From SB11 sp964584305 (lineage in GTDB: Bacteria; Bacteroidota; Bacteroidia; UBA8524), in contig CAZOZL010000002.1 in the NCBI GenBank assembly GCA_964584305.1, positions 1 through 64,000 of the forward strand: a stretch of 64,000 bases of DNA, in the 5' to 3' direction. This document shows positions 43,852-52,528 of this stretch, piece after piece; positions within the stretch are counted from its first letter, which is position 1, and each line of letters opens with the position of its first letter. Both the position numbers and the translations under genes were made by a program. The notes below the pieces were generated by a model, which saw only the letters and a list, made by a program, of their open reading frames with translations, was not told the origin of the DNA and ran no database searches.

Positions 43852-43882
43852 AAAGCCTTTTCAGAAATGAGAAGGCTTTTTT
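43852..43882 (+). terminator. Terminator after tRNA-fMet
   Basis: An 11-bp stem (AAAGCCTTTTC with GAGAAGGCTTT, one G-T pair), a 6-nt loop and a run of six T. Confidence 0.88.
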
Positions 43883-43993
43883 ATGCTTATTACGATAAGA
43901 GAAATATAACAATAATACTGGAGAAATAAATTTTTGCAAGCCAATATGGGCTAAGTTATATTGAAAATTATACTAAATTTTGAATAAACAAAC

Positions 43994-44022
43994 ACAAAAG
44001 CCCGCTTTTAGCGGGCTTTTGT
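43994..44022 (-). terminator. Terminator of the heme oxygenase gene
   Basis: A perfect 13-bp stem ACAAAAGCCCGCT / AGCGGGCTTTTGT with a 3-nt loop. The U-rich flank lies within the arms on both strands, so it may work in both directions. It lies 26 nt after the heme oxygenase stop. Confidence 0.8.
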
Positions 44023-44048
44023 ACTATACTATCATAGTGTTAATTAAA

Positions 44049-44636
44049 CTAAGTACGCGAGGCTACAAACATATCTGTTAAAGCACTGAAAGTAGCCGTA
44101 GCACCTGCTACCATCTTATCTTCGGCGGCTTTGTCGGTAGCTACATTTACCAATACTTGTTGAAATGCTTTCCAGCGTGGTCCTACCATATCGCCATAGC
44201 AACCGTAAAATTTAAAATCAGTTAAACCAGCATTAGCCAAATTTTGATTAGTAGCCAATTTGCGTGCTATTACAGAACCTCCTAAAGTAGACCCCTCTAA
44301 TACATAATAAGTACCCATTGCCTTATGAAAATCGCTTACATCAAGGTTAATATCTTCTACCCCATAATCATCAGGGTTTAAGCCTACATTTTTTAAATCT
44401 TCAACCAAAAATGGCATCTTCTTACGGCTTTCAAACTCTAAACCCTCTAAGGCTTTAATTTCAGGCATTTTATCCATCGCTCCTTCTACCAGTTTGTGCA
44501 TACGGTAATTATTAATTACCAATAGCTTATACTCATCAAGTGTAAGCTGCCCACTCATTATTTTACCTGAAAAACCTACCTCTTCAATTTTATCGTGTTG
44601 TGGGCGTGTTTCACTCTTTAGCCTTTCTAAAATCAT
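44049..44636 (-). CDS. Biliverdin-producing heme oxygenase
   Basis: This is a 195-aa all-helical enzyme that opens heme to biliverdin, CO and iron, giving iron supply or the phytochrome chromophore. The proximal heme ligand is His14 in RPQHDKIE. The distal helix has YVLEGSTLGGSVIARKL (111-127), with the Gly pair that lets O2 bind. FYGCYGDMVGPRWKAFQQVL is also typical. It is closest in feel to the BphO type. No phytochrome gene is nearby. It stands alone with a strong terminator, and start and length are normal. Confidence 0.88.
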   Translation of the reverse strand: MILERLKSETRPQHDKIEEVGFSGKIMSGQLTLDEYKLLVINNYRMHKLVEGAMDKMPEIKALEGLEFESRKKMPFLVEDLKNVGLNPDDYGVEDINLDVSDFHKAMGTYYVLEGSTLGGSVIARKLATNQNLANAGLTDFKFYGCYGDMVGPRWKAFQQVLVNVATDKAAEDKMVAGATATFSALTDMFVASRT

Positions 44637-44771
44637 GTTATTTTTTATTTAGATTGATTACAAACAACGCAATTATACAACATTTTTTAGCAATATTTAA
44701 ACAATGGCATTTTTTTGATTTGCACAGAAAATTTGCAGTTATTAAATTAATGTCTATATTAACAACAGTGT

Positions 44772-45833
44772 ATGGTTGAAAATATAGACAAATATAGTAA
44801 AGGGCGTGGTGCACAAATAAATACAGCCAATAAGTACCACAAATTAGAGTTGGTGCAAGAGCATTTTGAAGGACTTGATGAGGATTTGCCTACCGAGCAT
44901 AAAACACAATTTTTTCATGAATACCCCAAGAAAATTGTAAACAAACCCAGCAGCCCTGATATGCCCATGACGTACTCATTAAACCCCTACCAAGGGTGCG
45001 AGCACGGTTGTATTTATTGCTATGCACGTAATGCGCACGAGTACTGGGGCTTTTCAGCGGGGATTGATTTTGAGACTAAAATAATGGTAAAACCCAATGC
45101 CCCCGAATTGCTGCGAGAAACCTTTGAAAAACCAAGCTGGAAGGTAGATACCATTTTGCTAAGCGGTAATACAGATTGCTACCAACCTGCCGAACGTAAA
45201 TACAAACTTACCCGCAAAATATTAGAGTTATGCTTACGCTACCGTAACCCTGTGGCACTAATTACTAAAAATGCTCTAATACTCCGTGATACAGATATTT
45301 TAAGTGAGATGGCAAAACTTAATTTGGTGAGCGTGCATATTAGTCTTACCACTTTAAATGAGCAGCTTCGTTTAGCTATGGAACCAAGAACTGTAACAGG
45401 AAAACGCCGTTTGCAAGTAATAGAAAAACTAACCAAAGCGGGTATTCCTGTTGGGGTAATGACTGCCCCCATTATACCTGCACTAAACAGCCACGAAATA
45501 CCAAAACTGATAGAAGCTGCCGCAAAGCATGGTGCGCTAAGTGCTGGCTATACTATTGTGAGGCTTAATGGTGCTATTGCTCCTATTTTTACTGATTGGG
45601 TGCACAAAAATTTCCCCGACCGTGCCAACAGAGTATTGAAACTAATACGGGCTTGCCATGCTGGTAAACTTAGTGATAGTAGATTTGGTACGCGCATGGT
45701 GGGCGATGGCAAAGTAGCTGAAAATATTAGGATGCTACACAAAATTTCGTGCGCTCGGTTTTTCAAAGGAAAAAAACTTCCACCATTAGATAAAACACAG
45801 TTTTGCCGACCAGGGCAACTAACACTACTATAA
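44772..45833 (+). CDS. Radical SAM protein, PA0069/SplB-like family
   Basis: This is a 353-aa member of the rSAM family usually annotated as PA0069. The 4Fe-4S motif is C76-x3-C80-x2-C83 (CEHGCIYCYARNAHEYWG). The radical SAM barrel continues with ILLSGNTDCYQPAERKYKLTR, ALITKNALILRD, VSVHISLTTLNEQLRLAMEPRT and VMTAPIIPALN. C-terminal residues with RMLHKISCARFFKG are conserved in the family. It somewhat resembles spore photoproduct lyase, but the substrate is unknown. It is a lone gene on the plus strand. Confidence 0.88.
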   Translation: MVENIDKYSKGRGAQINTANKYHKLELVQEHFEGLDEDLPTEHKTQFFHEYPKKIVNKPSSPDMPMTYSLNPYQGCEHGCIYCYARNAHEYWGFSAGIDFETKIMVKPNAPELLRETFEKPSWKVDTILLSGNTDCYQPAERKYKLTRKILELCLRYRNPVALITKNALILRDTDILSEMAKLNLVSVHISLTTLNEQLRLAMEPRTVTGKRRLQVIEKLTKAGIPVGVMTAPIIPALNSHEIPKLIEAAAKHGALSAGYTIVRLNGAIAPIFTDWVHKNFPDRANRVLKLIRACHAGKLSDSRFGTRMVGDGKVAENIRMLHKISCARFFKGKKLPPLDKTQFCRPGQLTLL

Positions 45834-45916
45834 TACCCCGCTATCAATTGCAAAAAAATGCCACCCAAAACCAATTAAGGCAAGGGTGGCTTTGTATATT
45901 TTTTATTAGGAAAACT

Positions 45917-46696
45917 CTATTTGCCTAAGAAAGTTTTAACGGCAGTCCAATATTCAGTATTACCTGCATTGGCAGACCATAAAGCCCGTGAACCGTGATG
46001 CCCTGCACCTTGAGGAATAAAATGTGTTTTTTTAGTGGCTGTTATTACATCGTATAATAACTTAGCAACAGGTGCTTCGCTGTTTGATGATGTAATAAAA
46101 GTAGGTTTATCTAAACCAGTAATAGTTTGTTTTAGGTTAATAAGGCTTCCATAATATTCGCCAGGGCTAAAAGACATCACCATTTCTACCTTGCTATTTT
46201 CTTTTGCTATTTTTAATACTAAACCCGCCGAATATGAACTACCTACTAATATTATGTTTTTGCTGTACATAGCATTGGCATAGTTTATAGCGGCAATTAT
46301 ATCTTGTTCAGCATTTACATAATCTTGTGGTAGCCCCACAGGGGTATATCCTTTTGCGGTTTCATTAGCTACCCCGTTTATTGCATTACCGCTGCGTTGG
46401 TCAATAGCAATACAGTTAAACCCCAGTTTGTTAAATTCAATAGCACTTTCCTTATACTCTCCTCTACTCCAGCCTGCTTGGTGGCAAAGTACCATAACGG
46501 GCATATCTTTACCAATATGATAAATATCGGCAGTTATATCCAGTTTATCCAGCGATTTAAAGTTAACCGTTTTGGTATAAGCTGTATCTATATTAACGGG
46601 CGCAGGGTTGTCAGTTTGTGTAGTTGTCTCTTCTTTTTTGCAAGATGTAGATGAAAGAAGAAATAGTAGCGTAAATAAAAGTAAAAAGTGTTTCAT
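45917..46696 (-). CDS. Alpha/beta hydrolase lipoprotein, dienelactone-hydrolase-like
   Basis: This is about 259 aa from ATG at 46696, which gives a clean signal peptide and lipobox STSC (Cys19). The longer reading from 46804 is rejected. The fold is an alpha/beta hydrolase: PVMVLCHQAGWSRGEYKESAIEF (oxyanion region), GFNCIAIDQRSG, a nucleophile elbow VGSSYSAGLVLKIA with Ser as likely nucleophile, and a late GAGHHGSRAL holding the catalytic His. It is probably a periplasmic or outer-membrane-bound esterase, substrate unknown. Confidence 0.78.
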   Translation of the reverse strand: MKHFLLLFTLLFLLSSTSCKKEETTTQTDNPAPVNIDTAYTKTVNFKSLDKLDITADIYHIGKDMPVMVLCHQAGWSRGEYKESAIEFNKLGFNCIAIDQRSGNAINGVANETAKGYTPVGLPQDYVNAEQDIIAAINYANAMYSKNIILVGSSYSAGLVLKIAKENSKVEMVMSFSPGEYYGSLINLKQTITGLDKPTFITSSNSEAPVAKLLYDVITATKKTHFIPQGAGHHGSRALWSANAGNTEYWTAVKTFLGK

Positions 46697-46900
46697 AATG
46701 TTAGTCGATTTTATGTTAAGACGATTGTTTAGTTGTATGTGTGAGTTTATTGAAAATATGAGAGTGATATAAAAAGTGAAACTTGTACACACCTGTGGTG
46801 GCAAACATTATGACTATCCTTCGTTTTTTTATAGAAACTATATTAAACAACATAACTACAATGTCAAATGTTGCCGCTAACGAAAACTATTAAACGGATT

Positions 46901-47677
46901 TTAAAACTCCCACTTTTTTAAAGTTTCGATAGTGTGGTGGGCGGTTAAATCAAATTGTGTTGGCACTACTGATACATATTTATTGGCTAACGCCCACTCA
47001 TCAGTATCTTCGCCTTTATCATTATTAATAAATTTACCTGTGAGCCAGTAGTATTTTTTTCCACCAGGGTCATGTCGTTCATCAAAGTTTTCTTGCCACT
47101 TTGCATTGCATTGGCGGCATATTTTCACCCCTTTTATCTCTTGTTCATTATCTACTTTAGGAAAGTTTACATTGAGTAAAGTACCTTGCGCTAACCCATT
47201 TTTTAATACATTTTTGGCAATTGCTTGAATATATTTTTTAGTAGGTTTGAAATTGGCATCATAACTATAATCGCACAACGAAAAACCAATGGATGGAATG
47301 CCCTCTATACCCCCTTCAACAGCTGCCGACATTGTGCCTGAGTAAATTACATTGATAGATGAATTGGAGCCATGATTGATACCCGAAACCAGTAAATCGG
47401 GTTTGCGATGAAGCAGTACATCTACTGCTAATTTAACACAATCAACAGGTGTACCCGATGCTTGGTAAGCCTTAATATCAGGATATAAGCTAACGGCATC
47501 TAAACGCAATGGTTTAGAGATGGTAATGGCGTGCCCCATGCCCGATTGTGGACCTGCGGGTGCAACTACTATCACCTCGCCCAAAGGTTTCATGGTTTCT
47601 ATTAAAAAACGTATCCCTGGTGCAGATATCCCATCATCATTAGTTATCAATATTAATGGTTTTTTCTCTTCGCTCAC
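46901..47677 (-). CDS. surE: 5'/3'-nucleotidase SurE
   Basis: This is a 258-aa metal-dependent phosphatase acting on nucleoside monophosphates and other phosphates in stationary-phase survival. The N-terminal LITNDDGISAPGI supplies the metal-binding DD pair. GPQSGMGHAIT, SGTPVDCVKLAVD, VSGINHGSNSSINVIYSGTMSAAVEG and NVNFP are signature segments. The start is GTG at 47677. It follows the DUF3467 gene by 77 bp on the same strand, and a shared message is possible. Confidence 0.95.
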   Translation of the reverse strand: MSEEKKPLILITNDDGISAPGIRFLIETMKPLGEVIVVAPAGPQSGMGHAITISKPLRLDAVSLYPDIKAYQASGTPVDCVKLAVDVLLHRKPDLLVSGINHGSNSSINVIYSGTMSAAVEGGIEGIPSIGFSLCDYSYDANFKPTKKYIQAIAKNVLKNGLAQGTLLNVNFPKVDNEQEIKGVKICRQCNAKWQENFDERHDPGGKKYYWLTGKFINNDKGEDTDEWALANKYVSVVPTQFDLTAHHTIETLKKWEF

Positions 47678-47754
47678 TTTTTATATTTTGTGTTTTAAAC
47701 ATTTATGATTTTAAAAGATATTCAAAATCACATCCCAAAATTTTAAAATAATTT

Positions 47755-48066
47755 TTATGCTTGCCCAACAGGACCGTTAAAACCTTGTGGAAATGATGGG
47801 AAAGACTCATCAGTAGTTACTTCACCAAAGTTATCTTCAAACTTGTCTATATTATCTTTTAATGCCATTAGCAAGCGTTTGGCGTGCGAAGGGGTTAAAA
47901 TTATTCTTGATTTTACTTTTGCCTTCGGTATTCCAGGCATCATGCGTATAAAATCTACAATAAACTCTGATTGCGAGTGTGTAATTATTGCTAAGTTTGA
48001 GTAAACACCATCGGCAACATCTTCGTTTAATTCTATATCTATTTGTTGTGCGTTTTCTTCGCTCAT
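47755..48066 (-). CDS. DUF3467 protein
   Basis: This is a 103-aa cytoplasmic protein from ATG at 48066; a TTG three codons upstream is less likely. It matches the DUF3467 pattern: IELNEDVADGVYSNLAIITHSQSEFIVDFIRMMPG, then KVKSRIILTPSHAKRLLMALKDNIDKFEDNFG. The family is usually encoded next to rpoC in Bacteroidota, as here, but its function is not known to me. A TACGTTTG box lies 35 nt upstream, so it has its own promoter beyond the rpoC terminator. Confidence 0.88.
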   Translation of the reverse strand: MSEENAQQIDIELNEDVADGVYSNLAIITHSQSEFIVDFIRMMPGIPKAKVKSRIILTPSHAKRLLMALKDNIDKFEDNFGEVTTDESFPSFPQGFNGPVGQA

Positions 48067-48101
48067 AGTTTTCAAAATTTTAAGTATGTAACAAATTTAA
48101 G

Positions 48102-48109
48102 CAAACGTA
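48102..48109 (-). promoter_or_regulatory. -7 promoter box of the DUF3467 gene
   Basis: The minus strand reads TACGTTTG, an exact consensus match, 35 nt before the ATG and just downstream of the rpoC terminator. Confidence 0.5.
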
Positions 48110-48144
48110 TCTATAATGTTTAAAAAGCCTTGGTAATATGCTAA

Positions 48145-48176
48145 CAAAAAACCCACAAGAAAGTGCTTGTGGGTTT
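48145..48176 (-). terminator. Terminator of the rpoBC operon
   Basis: On the minus strand an 11-bp stem AAACCCACAAG / CTTGTGGGTTT with a 6-nt loop is followed by a T-run (six T counting the stem end). It lies 32 nt after the rpoC stop. Confidence 0.9.
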
Positions 48177-48207
48177 GTATAGTTTTAAAGTAATATTACT
48201 TTATTTT

Positions 48208-51200
48208 TTATTTATCGTCTTTGGTAGCCATTAGCATATCGTATTCTTCTTGCGAGCCTACTATTATTTTTTCGTACTCACGCAAGCCAGTACCCGCAGG
48301 TATAAGATGACCAACGATAACGTTTTCTTTCAAACCAACTAATCTATCTACTTTCCCTCTAATAGAGGCTTCGTTCAATACTTTAGTAGTTTCTTGGAAA
48401 GAAGCGGCACTCATCCAGCTTTGTGTACCCAGCGATGATTTGGTAATACCCATAACTACAGGTCGGGCAGTTGCTGCTACGGCTTCAGTAACTTCAACTT
48501 TAGCCATATCTTTACGTTTCAACATAGAGTTTTCGTCTCTTAGTTTACGCATAGTTACAATTTGCCCTACTTTTAGCTTTCCAGAATCTCCTGATTCTTT
48601 CACTACCTGCTTATCGTATATCCAGTCGTTTTCTGCCAAAAAGTTAAGCCTTGTTACTGCTTCACCTTCTAAGAAACGTGTATTGCCTGGGTCTGTAACT
48701 TCAACTTTTTGCATCATTTGGCGAACAATCACCTCAATGTGCTTATCGTTAATTTTTACCCCTTGCAGGCGATATACTTCTTGGATACCGTTTACAATAT
48801 AGCGTTGTACGGCACTTGGTCCTTGGATACGCAGTATGTCTTGTGGGGTAATAGCACCATCACTAAGTGGGCTACCTGCTTTTACATAGTCATTATCTTG
48901 CACAAGAATGTGTTTTGACAAGGATACCATGTATTTACGCACATCACCGCCTTTAGACTCTACCAGTACCTCACGGTTACCACGTTTTATTCCTCCATAC
49001 GATACCACACCGTCAATTTCAGTAACAACGGCAGGGTTTGAAGGATTACGAGCTTCAAAAAGCTCAGTTACACGTGGAAGACCACCCGTAATATCTCGGT
49101 TACGAGAAGTTACACGAGGTATTTTTACTAAAATAGTAGCCGCAGAAACTTTCTGATTATCATCAATAACAATGTGTGAACCTACTGGAATATTATACTC
49201 TTTAATAGTTTCGCCTTTCTTATCAACTATTTTTATAGACGGTATTTTAGTTTTATCCTTACTATCAATAGTTACCTTCTCTTTGTGCCCTGTTTGCTCA
49301 TCACTCTCTTCACGGAAGGTGATACTCTCAATAATATTTTCAAATACAATTTTACCTGCTTGCTCTGTTAAAATAACAGCATTAAAAGGATCCCAAGCAC
49401 ATATTACATTCCCTTTTTCGATTTTTTGATTATCGGTAACGGAAATAATTGAACCATAAGGAATATGATTGGTAATAAGAGTAATGCCTGTTTTCTCATC
49501 CACAGTTTTTACCTCACCAGAACGCCCTACTACTATATCCACCTCTACATCATCTTGCTTGCGCTTAACAGTGCGTATATCTTCAAACTTAACAACACCG
49601 CCAAACTTAGCTGTAAGTTGAGAATCGGTAGCTACACCTGATGCAGCTCCACCCACGTGAAACGTACGAAGAGTAAGCTGTGTTCCTGGTTCACCAATAG
49701 ATTGTGCTGCAATAACTCCTACGGTTTCTCCTTTTTGTACCATTCCACCAGTAGAAAGGTTACGCCCGTAGCATTTGCCACACACACCATTTTTAGCTTC
49801 ACAGGTTAATACTGAACGTATTTCTACTGTTTCAACTGATGATATTTCTATTTTTTTAGCGATAATTTCATCCAACTCAGTACCAGCGGTGCATAATACT
49901 TCTTTGGTTGCAGGGTCAACTACATCGTATAAGCAAGTGCGTCCTAAAATACGTTCGTACAGGCTTTCTACTATGTCTTCATTATCTTTTAGTGCAGATG
50001 TGGGTATGCCTCTTAGTGTAGCACAATCCACCTCTTTTATAATAACATCTTGCGCTACATCGTGCAAACGACGGGTTAAGTAACCCGCATCTGCGGTTTT
50101 TAACGCCGTATCTGCCAGTCCTTTACGCGCACCGTGAGTAGATATAAAATACTCGAGTACTGAAAGTCCTTCTTTAAAGTTTGATATAATTGGGTTTTCT
50201 ATAATCTCACCAGTTCCACCGCCTACATTTTTCTGCGGTTTCGCCATCAATCCCCTCATACCACCCAGCTGACGTATTTGCTCTTTTGACCCCCTTGCTC
50301 CTGAATCAAGCATCATATAAATAGGGTTAAAGCCTTGCTCATCAGTAGATAGTTTTTTCAATAAACTATCTGCTATTCTTGAGTTAATACGAGTCCATAT
50401 ATCAATAACTTGGTTGTACCGTTCGTTATTGGTAATAAAACCCATATTATAGTTATTCCAAATCTCCTCTACTTCTACTCTTGCAGAGTCAATAAGTTCT
50501 TGTTTTTCTTTTGGAATATTAACGTATGCGAGGCTAAATGATAATCCCCCTTTAAATGCGTAGTGGAAACCCAAGTTTTTAATATCATCCAAGAATTTGG
50601 CTGTTTTTTTAACTCCAAAATCTCTAATCATATCACCAATAAGGTCTCTTAACGATTTTTTGGTAAGTAATGTATTTACAAACCCAAAACCTTCAGGCAC
50701 AAATTGGTTAAAAATAATACGTCCTATATTGGTTTCAACAATTTTTCGTTTCAACTCGCCGTCTTCTCTCACAGTTACCAAGCATTTCACAATAGCGTGT
50801 ATATCCACACGTTTTTCATTATATGCTATAACGGCTTCCTCGGCACCATAAAAAGTAACACCTTCCCCTTTTACTTCAAACTCGGGCGTGTTTTTACGTA
50901 GTTTAGTAATATAATATAGTCCTAAAACCATATCCTGCGATGGCACAGCTATAGGTGCTCCATTGGCAGGGTTTAAAATATTATGCGGTGCTAACATTAG
51001 TATTTGGGCTTCTAAAACTGCAGCATTTCCTAAAGGAACGTGAACTGCCATTTGATCGCCGTCAAAATCCGCATTAAAACCAGTACATACGAGTGGATGC
51101 AAACGGATTGCTTTCCCCTCTACCAGTTTTGGTTGAAAGGCTTGAATACCCAGCCTGTGCAGTGTAGGAGCACGGTTTAGTAATATAGGGTGTGCTTTTA

Positions 51201-52488
51201 GTATGTTTTCTAAAATATCCCATATTATGGCTTCCTTACTGTCAACAATTTTTTTGGCAGATTTTACTGTTTTTACTATCCCTCTTTCAATAAGTTTACG
51301 AATAATAAAAGGTTTAAATAACTCGGCTGCCATACCTTTTGGTATGCCACACTCGTGCATTTTTAGTTTAGGTCCTACAACAATTACTGAACGACCCGAA
51401 TAATCTACCCTTTTACCTAAAAGGTTTTGACGGAAACGCCCTTGTTTACCTTTTAGCATATCGCTAAGAGATTTTAATGGACGGTTACCATCAGATTTTA
51501 CTGCATTTGCACGCCGGGTATTGTCTAATAAAGAATCTACCGCTTCTTGCAACATACGTTTTTCGTTACGTAAAATTACTTCAGGTGCTTTTATTTCTAT
51601 TAATCGTTTCAAACGATTGTTACGAATAATTACACGGCGGTATAAATCATTTAAATCAGAGGTTGCGAAACGCCCTCCTTCTAATGGTACTAAGGGGCGT
51701 AATTCTGGCGGAATTACGGGCATTATTTTCATAATCATCCACTCGGGACGATTTTCAATCTCCTCATTAGCACTACGGAAACTTTCAATTACTTTTAAAC
51801 GCTTCAACGCTTCTTGTTTACGCTGTTGCGAAGTTTCGTTTGCTGCCTGATGGCGCAAATTATAAGAAAGTTCATCTAATTTTACGCGTGAAAGTAAATC
51901 CCAAAGACTTTCAGCTCCCATTTTAGCAATAAACTTATTAGGGTCTGTATCTTCAAGGTATTGGTTCTCTTTTGGTAAAGACTCTAATATGTCTAAATAC
52001 TCTTCCTCAGTTAAAAAGTCTAAGTATTGTACACCGTCTTCACCTTTAATACCTGCTTGTATTACCACATACCGTTCATAATAGATAATCATATCGAGCT
52101 TCTTGGTAGGCAAGCCTAATATATATCCTATTTTGTTGGGTAGCGAACGGAAGTACCAAATATGCGCTACGGGTACTACCAATTGGATGTGTCCCATACG
52201 CTCACGACGTACTTTCTTTTCAGTAACTTCAACACCGCAACGGTCGCAAACTATACCCTTATAGCGTATGCGTTTGTATTTACCACAGTGGCATTCAAAG
52301 TCTTTAACAGGCCCGAAAATTCTTTCACAAAACAGTCCGCCCATTTCTGGTTTATACGAACGGTAGTTAATTGTTTCTGGCTTTGTAACCTCGCCAAACG
52401 AGCGTTGTAGTATAACTTCGGGAGAGGCTAAACCAATACGTATTTGGGTAAAATTACCTTTTGCTTTTATATCTTTTTTTGATGACAT
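48208..52488 (-). CDS. rpoC: DNA-directed RNA polymerase subunit beta'
   Basis: This is the 1426-aa largest RNA polymerase subunit. The N-terminal zinc ribbon uses Cys66, Cys68, Cys81 and Cys84. The active-site loop NADFDGDQMAVH binds catalytic Mg2+. The second zinc site shows CEAKNGVCGKCYGR, followed by GVIAAQSIGEPGTQLTLRTFHVGG (trigger loop and bridge region). Other marks are LLGKRVDYSGRSVIVVGP and LNRAPTLHRLGIQAF. It starts with ATG at 52488, 40 nt after rpoB. There is no truncation, and the length is normal for the phylum. Confidence 0.99.
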   Translation of the reverse strand: MSSKKDIKAKGNFTQIRIGLASPEVILQRSFGEVTKPETINYRSYKPEMGGLFCERIFGPVKDFECHCGKYKRIRYKGIVCDRCGVEVTEKKVRRERMGHIQLVVPVAHIWYFRSLPNKIGYILGLPTKKLDMIIYYERYVVIQAGIKGEDGVQYLDFLTEEEYLDILESLPKENQYLEDTDPNKFIAKMGAESLWDLLSRVKLDELSYNLRHQAANETSQQRKQEALKRLKVIESFRSANEEIENRPEWMIMKIMPVIPPELRPLVPLEGGRFATSDLNDLYRRVIIRNNRLKRLIEIKAPEVILRNEKRMLQEAVDSLLDNTRRANAVKSDGNRPLKSLSDMLKGKQGRFRQNLLGKRVDYSGRSVIVVGPKLKMHECGIPKGMAAELFKPFIIRKLIERGIVKTVKSAKKIVDSKEAIIWDILENILKAHPILLNRAPTLHRLGIQAFQPKLVEGKAIRLHPLVCTGFNADFDGDQMAVHVPLGNAAVLEAQILMLAPHNILNPANGAPIAVPSQDMVLGLYYITKLRKNTPEFEVKGEGVTFYGAEEAVIAYNEKRVDIHAIVKCLVTVREDGELKRKIVETNIGRIIFNQFVPEGFGFVNTLLTKKSLRDLIGDMIRDFGVKKTAKFLDDIKNLGFHYAFKGGLSFSLAYVNIPKEKQELIDSARVEVEEIWNNYNMGFITNNERYNQVIDIWTRINSRIADSLLKKLSTDEQGFNPIYMMLDSGARGSKEQIRQLGGMRGLMAKPQKNVGGGTGEIIENPIISNFKEGLSVLEYFISTHGARKGLADTALKTADAGYLTRRLHDVAQDVIIKEVDCATLRGIPTSALKDNEDIVESLYERILGRTCLYDVVDPATKEVLCTAGTELDEIIAKKIEISSVETVEIRSVLTCEAKNGVCGKCYGRNLSTGGMVQKGETVGVIAAQSIGEPGTQLTLRTFHVGGAASGVATDSQLTAKFGGVVKFEDIRTVKRKQDDVEVDIVVGRSGEVKTVDEKTGITLITNHIPYGSIISVTDNQKIEKGNVICAWDPFNAVILTEQAGKIVFENIIESITFREESDEQTGHKEKVTIDSKDKTKIPSIKIVDKKGETIKEYNIPVGSHIVIDDNQKVSAATILVKIPRVTSRNRDITGGLPRVTELFEARNPSNPAVVTEIDGVVSYGGIKRGNREVLVESKGGDVRKYMVSLSKHILVQDNDYVKAGSPLSDGAITPQDILRIQGPSAVQRYIVNGIQEVYRLQGVKINDKHIEVIVRQMMQKVEVTDPGNTRFLEGEAVTRLNFLAENDWIYDKQVVKESGDSGKLKVGQIVTMRKLRDENSMLKRKDMAKVEVTEAVAATARPVVMGITKSSLGTQSWMSAASFQETTKVLNEASIRGKVDRLVGLKENVIVGHLIPAGTGLREYEKIIVGSQEEYDMLMATKDDK

Positions 52489-52528
52489 ACTGTCAATATT
52501 TCAAAAGTGTACGATTAATAAAAAAAAA